Positions 18,728-25,417 of a stretch of 41,409 bases of DNA are shown here, one piece after another (the first letter of the stretch is position 1; the number at the start of each line of letters is the position of its first letter). The stretch comes from Planctomycetota bacterium. Lineage in GTDB: Bacteria > Planctomycetota > Planctomycetia > Pirellulales > PLA5. Location of the stretch: positions 1 to 41,409 of the forward strand of contig QEVJ01000042.1 of NCBI GenBank assembly GCA_003576845.1. The letters run 5' to 3'. Under the pieces are notes generated by a model that was given only the letters and a program-made list of their open reading frames with translations, was not told the DNA's origin and did no database searches. The position numbers and the translations under genes were made by a program.

Positions 18728-18891
18728 TGTCCCGCTCCGCGTAGGCGCCCGTCAATCAGCGCCGACAGGTTTTGCGCTGAAATCGTCGAGCCTTTTGCCC
18801 GGTCCATTGACGTTTGCGCGGACGACGAGTCCTGTGCCGCTTCGCGCACCTGCGGTTCAACGTGCGGCCCCGTGCCCCGTGCGTCGGACAT
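18724..18891 (-). CDS. Tentative small ORF, 55 aa
   Basis: It begins at ATG 18891 and stops at TGA 18724-18726. The sequence MSDARGTGPHVEPQVREAAQ, later AKGSTISAQNLSALIDGRLR, has a plausible helical C-terminal half. The stop overlaps the next ATG as ATGA, the classic coupling arrangement. There is no clear ribosome binding site, and it may be a remnant of a larger gene or chance. Confidence 0.25.
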   Translation of the reverse strand: MSDARGTGPHVEPQVREAAQDSSSAQTSMDRAKGSTISAQNLSALIDGRLRGAGQ

Positions 18892-19019
18892 GGTTATTCG
18901 ACCATCGCGCGTGCCGAAGGCCTTTGCCGGGCAACGAGTTGCGAGCGGCGCGTGCGAATCGTGAATCTTCCGTTTGGAAGGGCAGATTTCGCTAGCCCAA
19001 ATTGCCGAGAGGCCATAAG

Positions 19020-20069
19020 ATGAGCGGCATGAGCACCGGCGGAAACGAACGTAACTACTGGGTGGGCTTCGATCTTGGCGGCACGAAAATGCTCGCCGTC
19101 GCATTCGACGCCCAAATGCGGCCGGTGGGACGCAAGCGGAAGCGGACCGAAGGGCACCAGGGATCGCAGATCGGCCTCGAACGGATCGCCCAGACGATCG
19201 AAGACGCTTTGCACGAAGCCGGGGTCGCCCCCGACCGCCTCGCCGGTATTGGCGTGGGCTGTCCCGGGCCGCTCGACCTCGACCGCGGAATCATGCTCGA
19301 CGCGCCGAATCTCGGGTGGCGAGACGTGGCGATCCAGGACTTTCTCCAAACCAAATTCGGCTGTCCCGCGCGGATTTGCAACGACGTCGATGCCGGCGTG
19401 TACGGCGAATACCGCTTCGGCTCCGGCCGCGGGTCGCGGTGTTTGCTCGGCGTGTTTCCGGGAACCGGCGTCGGCGGCGGCTGCGTTTATGAAGGCAAAA
19501 TCTTGCGCGGACGCCGCGGCTCCGTGATGGAGATCGGCCACGTCCGCGTCGCGCCCAACGGTCCCATGTGCGGGTGCGGATTGCGGGGATGCCTTGAAGC
19601 GGTTGCGAGCCGAATGGCGATTGCGGCGGCTGCGGCTCAAGCGGCCTATCGCGGCCAGGCGCCCCATCTCTTGGCCGAAGTCGGCACCGACGTCGCCAAC
19701 ATCCGCAGCGGCGCGCTCGCCAGCGCGATCGCGGCCGGCGACGAGGCGATCGAACAAATCGTCCGCGCCGCGACCGACGCCATCGGCATCGCCGTCGCCG
19801 GCGCGATACACTTGCTCGGTCCCGACACGATCGTCCTCGGCGGAGGCATGACCGAGGCGATGACCGGCCTGATCGTCAACGGCGTCCGCGAGTCGGCTAT
19901 CCGCAACGTGATGCCGGCGTTTCGCGACACGTTCGAAGTCTTTCCGGCGCTCTTGGGCGACGATGCCGCCGTGATGGGCGCCGCCGCTTGGGTTCAAGCG
20001 TCCTGTGCCGAAGACGCCGCGTGCAACCATGCTTTCCGAGAACCTACGACAGCGACTGGAACGGCTTAA
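19020..20069 (+). CDS. ROK family sugar kinase
   Basis: The product is 349 aa; ATG at 19020 is preceded by GAGAGG about 8 bases away, and a second ATG at 19029 is possible. ROK hallmarks: DLGGTK at residues 18-23 (phosphate loop), GIGVGCPGPLD, NDVDAGVYGEYRFGSGRG and the zinc-binding CGCGLRGCLEAV at about 184-195. GPDTIVLGGGM near the C-terminus completes the ATP site. ROK enzymes phosphorylate glucose, fructose, N-acetylmannosamine and similar sugars; the exact sugar is not determinable. No N-terminal DNA-binding domain, so it is a kinase rather than a repressor. Its last 41 bases overlap the start of the RNase H-like gene, so the genes are translationally coupled. The downstream DapA/NanA-type aldolase hints at amino-sugar or sialic-acid-like metabolism (inference). 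Confidence 0.9.
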   Translation: MSGMSTGGNERNYWVGFDLGGTKMLAVAFDAQMRPVGRKRKRTEGHQGSQIGLERIAQTIEDALHEAGVAPDRLAGIGVGCPGPLDLDRGIMLDAPNLGWRDVAIQDFLQTKFGCPARICNDVDAGVYGEYRFGSGRGSRCLLGVFPGTGVGGGCVYEGKILRGRRGSVMEIGHVRVAPNGPMCGCGLRGCLEAVASRMAIAAAAAQAAYRGQAPHLLAEVGTDVANIRSGALASAIAAGDEAIEQIVRAATDAIGIAVAGAIHLLGPDTIVLGGGMTEAMTGLIVNGVRESAIRNVMPAFRDTFEVFPALLGDDAAVMGAAAWVQASCAEDAACNHAFREPTTATGTA

Positions 20070-20991
20070 CCGCGAATCGCTGCCGGCGGTGCGCGGTGAC
20101 GTTGCGCCGCCGCGCGCCGCGCCGCCGATGAATCGCGGCGTAGTCCTCTCGCCGTCCGCACAAGCAGCGTCTGCATCCACGTTGCCCGGCGAAGTCGCCA
20201 TTGCCGCTTCGGCCGAACACTGGCTGATCCGGCAAGACGTCGCAGCTCTGTGGCCGCGATTCGACGCGCGGATCGACGCAGGGCGGTGCGCTTCTGCCGA
20301 GCGCGTCGAACCAATCCCGTTTACGCGACCATCGGCGCGATCGCGCCGCCATGCAATGGAAATCGCCGCGCTCGCCGCTGCGTTCCCCCGCGACGCGATG
20401 TTCCTCGACCTCGAAACTTGCGGCCTCGCCGGCTCGATGGTGTTTCTCATCGGCCTCGTGCGGCACGACGGCGAATCGCTCGTCGTCGAACAACTTCTCG
20501 CCCGCAATTATGCCGAGGAGCAGGCGATCCTCGGCGCCCTCTGGCAACGCGCGGCAGAAGCGACGCTGCTCGTCACGTTCAACGGCAAGTCGTTCGATTG
20601 GCCGCTCGTGCAGTATCGCAGCACGTACCACCGCATCGCCGCGAGCGACTCGGCGTCGTCGCTCGCGCACGTCGACGTGCTGCACCACGCCCGCCGCCGG
20701 TGGCGCGAGCGGTTGCCCGATTGCCGGCTGCAAACCCTCGAACGTTTTCTGTGCCGTCGGCATCGCAGCGGCGACATCCCCGGCCGCGAGATTCCCGAAG
20801 CTTATCGCCAATACGTCGCCACGGGCCGCGTCGACCAGATGCAGGCGATCCTCCACCACAACGCCCTGGACCTCATCACCCTGGTCGAACTGTCGATGCT
20901 CCTCACGGCGGAAGGCGACCCAACGCACGTCGCGAACTCGGCCGAAAGGCGAAACGACGAATTCCCCATCTTCAACGAAGAAGCTGCCTAA
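20029..20991 (+). CDS. RNase H-like (YprB/DnaQ-type) exonuclease domain protein
   Basis: The product is 320 aa, start ATG at 20029 within the end of the ROK gene. Motifs of the RNase_H_2 (YprB) group: FLDLETCGL with Asp127 and Glu129, LVTFNGKSFDWPL with a third acidic Asp at about 190, HVDVLHHARRRW, and HHNALDLITL with the last Asp at about 282. Together they form a DEDD-type metal site for 3'-5' exonuclease action on nucleic acid. The first 90 residues are unrelated, low-complexity (Pro/Arg/Ala-rich) and perhaps a spacer. Why a nuclease overlaps a sugar kinase is unclear; simple operon packing is the cautious reading. Confidence 0.8.
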   Translation: MLSENLRQRLERLNRESLPAVRGDVAPPRAAPPMNRGVVLSPSAQAASASTLPGEVAIAASAEHWLIRQDVAALWPRFDARIDAGRCASAERVEPIPFTRPSARSRRHAMEIAALAAAFPRDAMFLDLETCGLAGSMVFLIGLVRHDGESLVVEQLLARNYAEEQAILGALWQRAAEATLLVTFNGKSFDWPLVQYRSTYHRIAASDSASSLAHVDVLHHARRRWRERLPDCRLQTLERFLCRRHRSGDIPGREIPEAYRQYVATGRVDQMQAILHHNALDLITLVELSMLLTAEGDPTHVANSAERRNDEFPIFNEEAA

Positions 20992-21036
20992 GCGGCCGAA
21001 GGTCGCCTCCAGCCACGAAACCCAGCCCCCAGCCCT

Positions 21037-21960
21037 ATGCTCGCCGGCGTACTCCCCGTCTTTCAGACGCCTTACCACGACGACGAGTCAATCGACTACG
21101 CCACGCTCGAACGCGAGATCGACTGGCTTTTCGCCAGCGGCGCCGACGGGATCGTGATGGCGATGGTTTCCGAAGTCTTGCGCCTATCGACCGAGGAACG
21201 CCGCGAGCTGGCCGCGTCCGCCGGCAAGTTTGCGCGGGGCCGCGGACCGGTGGTAATCAGCGTCGGCGCGGAGAGCACGAAGCTGGCCATCGACTTTGCC
21301 CGCCACGCGGAAGAGGTCGGCGCTGCCGCGCTGATGGCGATTCCTCCCGTCGCGTCGGCGCTCGACGAAAGCGAGGCGCTGCGCTATTTCGCCGCGATCG
21401 CCGCCGCGGTTGAGTTGCCGCTTATCGTCCAAGACGCGAGCGGTTACGTCGGCCGTCCGCTGCCGATTTCGCTCTACACGAAGCTGCTGGCCGAATTCGG
21501 TCCGCGAATCCTGTTCAAGCCCGAAGCGACGCCGATCGGCCCGCGGCTCACGGCGCTTCGCGAGGCGTCCGGCGGCGCAGCCCGCGTGTTCGAGGGCACG
21601 GGCGGAATCGCGCTCGTAGATAGTTTCCGCCGCGGCATCGTCGGCACCATCCCCGGCGCGGATTTGATTCGCGGCATCGTCGCCCTCTGGCAAGCGCTAG
21701 CCGCAGGCGACGTCGAGCGGGCCGACCGGCTTTCGCTCCCCATCGTCGCTCTCGTTTCGCTGCAAACGAGCCTCGACGCCTTCCTCGCCGTCGAAAAGTA
21801 TCTGCTCGTCAAGCAAGGCATCTTCACGAGCGCCCGCGTCCGCGGCCCGGTCGGTTTTACGCTCGACGAAGAAACGCGGCAAGAAGTCGACCGGCTCTTT
21901 GCGCTGGTCGAACGCGCGTTGGAAGCAGCGGATGAAAGTAGGATGGGGCGAACAAAGTGA
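21037..21960 (+). CDS. DapA/NanA-type (Schiff base) aldolase family protein
   Basis: The product is 307 aa, a (beta/alpha)8 barrel of the family of dihydrodipicolinate synthase and N-acetylneuraminate lyase. The Schiff-base lysine is Lys161 in LFKPEATPIG, and the Tyr137 in DASGYVG is the usual acid/base. The front GTTGE motif is replaced by MAMVSE at about 41-46, so the exact substrate differs from classic DapA and is unknown. The start ATG at 21037 is 45 bases after the RNase H-like stop. The last seven codons (SRMGRTK) come from a repeat that invaded the 3' end, so the original C-terminus may have been different. Confidence 0.85.
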   Translation: MLAGVLPVFQTPYHDDESIDYATLEREIDWLFASGADGIVMAMVSEVLRLSTEERRELAASAGKFARGRGPVVISVGAESTKLAIDFARHAEEVGAAALMAIPPVASALDESEALRYFAAIAAAVELPLIVQDASGYVGRPLPISLYTKLLAEFGPRILFKPEATPIGPRLTALREASGGAARVFEGTGGIALVDSFRRGIVGTIPGADLIRGIVALWQALAAGDVERADRLSLPIVALVSLQTSLDAFLAVEKYLLVKQGIFTSARVRGPVGFTLDEETRQEVDRLFALVERALEAADESRMGRTK

Positions 21961-22024
21961 GGCCCACCGGCGGCAGCGATGTTGGTCGTTCTCGGTGGGC
22001 CTCGCTTCGTTCGACCCAACCTAC
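21938..22024. repeat. MITE/REP-like inverted repeat, overlapping the aldolase stop
   Basis: Two 32-base arms (21938-21969 and 21993-22024) pair at 28 of 32 positions with a 23-base loop. The left arm includes GTAGGATGGGGCGAACAAAG and the right arm ends GTTCGACCCAACCTAC. The repeat encodes the last codons of the aldolase. A half copy occurs at 27206-27237. Confidence 0.85.
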
Positions 22025-22053
22025 CACGATCCGAGCCCGCCGTTTCCGTCGCA

Positions 22054-23259
22054 TTACCGATCGATCTCGCCCATCACGATATCCAGAGAACCGACGATCG
22101 CCGGCACGTCAGCGATGAGCACGCCTTTGCAGATTTCGGGGCAGACGGACAAATTGCAGAAACAGCTACTGCGGGCGCGGGCGCGCCACGGAATCGACGA
22201 GCCATCGCTGACGAGGTAAAAGCCCATCTGGCCGCGGGGCGCTTCCGTTTCGAGATAAACCTCGCCCTTGGGGAGTTTTTCGGTCAGCTTCACCGGCGTG
22301 CCCCAGTCGCCCGTCGCGGTCGTGTACTTGTCGATCGCCTGGCGAACCAGATCGACCGACTGGACGACTTCGAGCATCCGCACGTAAAACCGGTGCCAAC
22401 AGTCGCCGACCACGGCCTCTGGCGGAACGGGCGGATACTGGTGGTCTTGCGGGTAATGGCCGTTCTTCTGCACGATCACCTCGAAGGCGTAGCCCTCGTA
22501 CATGCCCGTGTAGATCGCTTCCCCGTCTCGGCGAAGGTCTTGATCGACGCCGCTGCCGCGAAGCACCGGGCCGGTGCAGCCGTAATCGATCGCCATTTCC
22601 GGCGACAGAACGCCGATCCCCGCGGTCCGCTTGATGAAGATCGCGTTCTCGGTCAGCAGCGTGTGGAACTCGTCGATGCACGGCATCAACTCGTCGAGAA
22701 ACTGCTCGCATTTCTGCACCCAGCCGCGCGGCAAATCGGCCGTCGCGCCGCCGACCGTCAGGTAGCTATACGTGAGCCGCGCGCCGCAGACGTCCTCGAA
22801 CAGGTTGAGTATCTTCTCACGCTCGCGAAATGCGTACAAGAACGGACTGAATGTGCCGAGGTCCAGGCCGTACGCGCCCATGCCCACCAGATGGCTCGCA
22901 ATCCGGTTCATCTCCGCGATGATCACGCGGAGATGCCGAGCCTTCTCAGGCAGGTCGTAATTGAGCAGCTTTTCGACCGTCAATGCCCAGCCGAGATTCA
23001 TGTTCATCCCGGCCAGATAATCCATCCGGTCGGTGTACGGAATCCACTGCCGCGGCGTGAGGTTTTCGCCGATCTTCTCCGCACAGCGGTGCAAATAACC
23101 GATGTGGGGCGTCACCTCGGAGACGACTTCCCCGTCCGTCCGCAGCACTAGCCGGAGAACGCCATGCGTGCTCGGATGCTGCGGTCCCATGTTGACGAGC
23201 ATCTCGTCCGTGCGGACGTCGAATTCGATGATGCGGGGATCTTCGAGAGCGGAAGACAT
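22054..23259 (-). CDS. nuoD: NADH-quinone oxidoreductase subunit D (complex I 49-kDa-like)
   Basis: The product is 401 aa. NuoD motifs: DEMLVNMGPQHPSTHGVLRL at the N-terminus, IGYLHRCAEKIGENL, YTDRMDYLAGMNMN and RGQMGFYLVSDGSSIPWRAR near the C-terminus. NuoD makes the quinone-binding cavity with NuoB, in the peripheral arm of complex I at the membrane. The start ATG is at 23259. The gene is the last of a minus-strand nuo cluster and is followed by convergent genes, so the usual nuoE onward is elsewhere. It is near full family length. Confidence 0.97.
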   Translation of the reverse strand: MSSALEDPRIIEFDVRTDEMLVNMGPQHPSTHGVLRLVLRTDGEVVSEVTPHIGYLHRCAEKIGENLTPRQWIPYTDRMDYLAGMNMNLGWALTVEKLLNYDLPEKARHLRVIIAEMNRIASHLVGMGAYGLDLGTFSPFLYAFREREKILNLFEDVCGARLTYSYLTVGGATADLPRGWVQKCEQFLDELMPCIDEFHTLLTENAIFIKRTAGIGVLSPEMAIDYGCTGPVLRGSGVDQDLRRDGEAIYTGMYEGYAFEVIVQKNGHYPQDHQYPPVPPEAVVGDCWHRFYVRMLEVVQSVDLVRQAIDKYTTATGDWGTPVKLTEKLPKGEVYLETEAPRGQMGFYLVSDGSSIPWRARARSSCFCNLSVCPEICKGVLIADVPAIVGSLDIVMGEIDR

Positions 23260-23260
23260 A

Positions 23261-23296
23261 GGGCAGGGGTCGGGATTCGGGGGTCGGGATTCGGGG
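23261..23296. repeat. Short GGGATTCGGG-type repeat near nuoD start
   Basis: Two near-identical stretches (GGGTCGGGATTCGGGG type) follow the nuoD start codon on its upstream side. Related motifs lie at 23594-23622 and 24261-24287. Confidence 0.6.
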
Positions 23297-23322
23297 AACT
23301 ACGCGTCAGCTCGCCCTGTGGC

Positions 23323-23532
23323 TTATCCGAATTCGCTGCGCACGAGACGGTCAAAGCGCTCCCACGATAAATGGCGCTCGTATTCCGCGTTCTTGGGAAA
23401 CCAGCCGAGTCCGCCTCGGCTAATCGTAAGTTTGCCCAACACTTCACCATCCGAGGCGACTTCGACAATCAGATCCTTGTTGACGATCTCGACTTCCGGC
23501 GTTTGCTTCAACCAAACCGCGTGCTCGGCCAT
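23323..23532 (-). CDS. Small conserved-looking protein between nuoC and nuoD, 69 aa
   Basis: ATG at 23532 is the best start; the frame is open upstream into the nuoC end but that part is not protein-like. MAEHAVWLKQTPEVEIVNKD and the end WFPKNAEYERHLSWERFDRL make a compact beta-rich protein with hydrophobic strands and a C-terminal helix. It resembles small planctomycete proteins I recall ending in a W-x-x-F helix, but I cannot name a family. The ribosome binding site is weak. Composition is less GC-rich and not arginine-rich, favouring a true gene. Confidence 0.55.
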   Translation of the reverse strand: MAEHAVWLKQTPEVEIVNKDLIVEVASDGEVLGKLTISRGGLGWFPKNAEYERHLSWERFDRLVRSEFG

Positions 23533-23593
23533 CGTGCGCGCCTGTCGAATGGAAAGGAGTACTACAACTTTCTGCCCGAGATAGTTATTTCGC

Positions 23594-23622
23594 TGAATGC
23601 CGAATCCCGAATGCCGAATCCG
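23594..23622. repeat. GAATCCCGAATGCC-type repeat between nuoC and the small gene
   Basis: The stretch GAATGCCGAATCCCGAATGC is made of the same short word as the repeats at 23261-23296 and 24261-24287; here it is in the complementary orientation. Confidence 0.6.
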
Positions 23623-23623
23623 G

Positions 23624-24157
23624 TTATCGCCCGCGGATGCCGTGGTATTCGAGCGGCATTTCGTAGTCTTTGCGGAGCGGGTGCCCGACCCAATCTTCCG
23701 GGCAAAGAATCCGACGAAGATTCGGATGGCCGGTAAACCGTACGCCGCACAGGTCATAAACCTCGCGTTCGTGCCAGTCCGCCGTGCTCCAGATGCCGGA
23801 AACGCTCGGAACCTCCGGGATTTCGCCCGGTCGATCGTCCTTCCACCGCGGCAGGATCACTTTAAGGACGAGGCTGTTCTTGTTCGGCACGCTCCAGAGG
23901 TGATAGACCACCTCGATGTGCGGTTGCCACGCGACCTTGGCCGCCTTCTTCGCGTCCGGCTCGAAATAGTCCACGGCCGAAACGCAGTTGAGCATGTCGA
24001 ATCGGAGCTTGGGATCGTCCCGGAGATGGCGGCAAACGTCGACGATGCCGTCGGCGGCGACTTCGATCCACGGATCGATCGCGTCGAGGTTCGCTCCGGT
24101 AATTTTGCCGGGAAACTTCTTCTTGAGCTGTTCGACAAAGTCGGCGCCGCTAGGCAT
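23624..24157 (-). CDS. nuoC: NADH-quinone oxidoreductase subunit C (complex I 30-kDa-like)
   Basis: The product is 177 aa, usual for a stand-alone NuoC. Family motifs: FDMLNCVSAVDYFE (about 54-67), VYHLWSVPNKNSLVLKVIL, SVSGIWSTADWHEREVYDLC (the W-x-x-A-x-x-x-E-R-E-x-x-D signature), GHPNLRRILCPEDWVGHPLR and the end KDYEMPLEYHGI. It belongs to the peripheral arm of complex I and supports NuoD. The start ATG at 24157 has no clear ribosome binding site. NuoB, normally between A and C, is not encoded in the 131 bp to nuoA. Confidence 0.95.
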   Translation of the reverse strand: MPSGADFVEQLKKKFPGKITGANLDAIDPWIEVAADGIVDVCRHLRDDPKLRFDMLNCVSAVDYFEPDAKKAAKVAWQPHIEVVYHLWSVPNKNSLVLKVILPRWKDDRPGEIPEVPSVSGIWSTADWHEREVYDLCGVRFTGHPNLRRILCPEDWVGHPLRKDYEMPLEYHGIRGR

Positions 24158-24165
24158 GGTGGCTG

Positions 24166-24240
24166 ACGTTTCAAGTTTTAAGGTGCAAGGCTCAAATAAG
24201 GCTTAAGGCTCAATGCTCAAGCTCCAATACTCAAAGCTCA
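24166..24240. repeat. Low-complexity CTCAA-rich spacer
   Basis: Repeated words such as GGCTCAA, GCTCAAG and ACTCAAAGCTC fill the gap between nuoC and nuoA. Looks like a degenerate short tandem repeat; it precedes another repeat at 24261-24287. Confidence 0.5.
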
Positions 24241-24260
24241 TGGCGGCGGTCGCGTATACG

Positions 24261-24287
24261 CCCGAATCCTGAATCCCGAATCCCGTC
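24261..24287. repeat. GAATCCCGAATCC-type repeat next to the nuoA stop
   Basis: CCCGAATCCTGAATCCCGAA (24261-24280), followed by TCCCGTC, is built from the same short word as at 23594-23622. Confidence 0.6.
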
Positions 24288-24288
24288 C

Positions 24289-24945
24289 CTAGCTTCGCAC
24301 AAGTTCCAGCTCCCGCGAACCTTCGCGGCTTGGGCCGGCTCGCTGGCGGCTTACCGCGCGGACCCAGTCCAGGTCGCCGCGCTTCCAGACGTAGGCAAAG
24401 CCGACCATCAGCACGGCAAAGAACACGCCGATGTCCGCCAGCGAAAGCACGGCCAGCGATCGGGCATCGGCTTTGATCTTGTCGGTGGCGGCAACGGCCT
24501 GGCGCTCGATCGACGCATTTGGGTCAGTCGGCGCGAGGTACGACGCGGTGCTCGCTTCCGGAACTCCCAACTCGTCGAACGTGGCTTTGGCGGCCGAAGT
24601 GAACCCAAGCTTCTGCCCGCCGGCGCCGTCGGGCGCCTTTTCGACCAACTCGACCGACGTCGAAGCCATGTTCGTCGTCTTGCCGAATACGGTCGCCCAG
24701 GGGAAGAAGAACGCCACTTCCACGTCGAAGATGATGAACAGCAGCGCGACGACGTAAAACCGCAGGTCGAACTGGACGTAGCTCGAACCGATCGTCGGCT
24801 CGCCGCATTCGTAGATTTCGGTCTTCTCCGCGTGCGGGTCCTTGGGCCGCAGGAACTTGCCCAGCAGCAAATTGGCGAACAAGAACAAGAAACCGACGCA
24901 ATAAAACAGCGCGAGATACGCGCCGATCATCGTGGGGGTGGTCAT
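24289..24945 (-). CDS. nuoA: NADH-quinone oxidoreductase subunit A, with enlarged C-terminal loop
   Basis: The product is 218 aa; classic NuoA is about 120-150 aa. The N-terminal membrane segment, the loop KTEIYECGEPTIGSSYVQFD and FYVVALLFIIFDVEVAFFFP are standard NuoA. Between the second and third membrane helices there is an extra segment of about 70 residues (about 95-165, Ala/Ser/Thr-rich), then a last helix VLSLADIGVFFAVLMVGFAY with a basic tail. NuoA is a membrane-arm subunit near the quinone site. It heads the minus-strand nuo cluster; start ATG at 24945. Confidence 0.95.
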   Translation of the reverse strand: MTTPTMIGAYLALFYCVGFLFLFANLLLGKFLRPKDPHAEKTEIYECGEPTIGSSYVQFDLRFYVVALLFIIFDVEVAFFFPWATVFGKTTNMASTSVELVEKAPDGAGGQKLGFTSAAKATFDELGVPEASTASYLAPTDPNASIERQAVAATDKIKADARSLAVLSLADIGVFFAVLMVGFAYVWKRGDLDWVRAVSRQRAGPSREGSRELELVRS

Positions 24946-25417
24946 GGCGTCGCGGATCGTTCGGCCAAAGGCGCGGAACCGGACCGGCCGCGGGGATGGA
25001 CCTGCGGTTTCGCCCGGAGGAAAGCTCGTATTGTAGGGCCGACCTGCTCGCTTGCAAGCCGCGCGATCGCTCGGAATTCGCTAGGCGCGAGCCTCGAACC
25101 GAGCTTTCGGGTCCAACCTGTTGCCCGGAGCGCAGCAAAGCCGACGCCGTCGGTGCATTCCCCCACCCGTCCGTGCGGTACAGTTGAATTAACAGCGGGC
25201 CGATGTGTATTCTAAAGTGCTTGTGCGCAAACCGGTTCCGGCCGAACCGATGCGCCCTGCAAACTTAGATTTGCGATGGGTGCCACTGCTGGCTTGTCCA
25301 GCAGTGAGATTTGCCGTTAGGCGTTGCCTCGCGAATCGCACTGCCCGACAAGCCAGCAGTGGCACCCAATTCCTAGTGTTTACAACGTATTTACCCCTTT
25401 AGCCAAGGCCGCCTTCC
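24946..25417. other. 472-bp divergent gap between nuoA and ilvB
   Basis: It must hold the promoters of nuoA and ilvB. Apart from the inverted repeat at 25277-25368 I see no T-box or attenuator (no leader-peptide pattern upstream of ilvB). Confidence 0.5.
25277..25368. repeat. MITE-like inverted repeat, 30-base arms
   Basis: Left arm 25277-25306 (TGGGTGCCACTGCTGGCTTG and on) and right arm 25339-25368 pair at 28 of 30 positions around a 32-base loop. It is in the 472-bp gap between nuoA and ilvB. No gene or transposase is linked. Confidence 0.85.

Larger units (their letters stand above)
18481..19019. other. 539-bp gap with two tiny overlapping minus-strand ORFs
   Basis: The gap lies between the divergent genes starting at 18480 and 19020. 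It contains two small frames that overlap by ATGA at 18724-18727 (listed separately). Apart from them I see no repeat, tRNA or terminator. Confidence 0.4.

Noticed and set aside
25200-25417. T-box or leader-peptide attenuator before ilvB
   Set aside because: No run of Ile, Leu or Val codons with a terminator hairpin and no T-box core word; the only structure is the repeat at 25277-25368.
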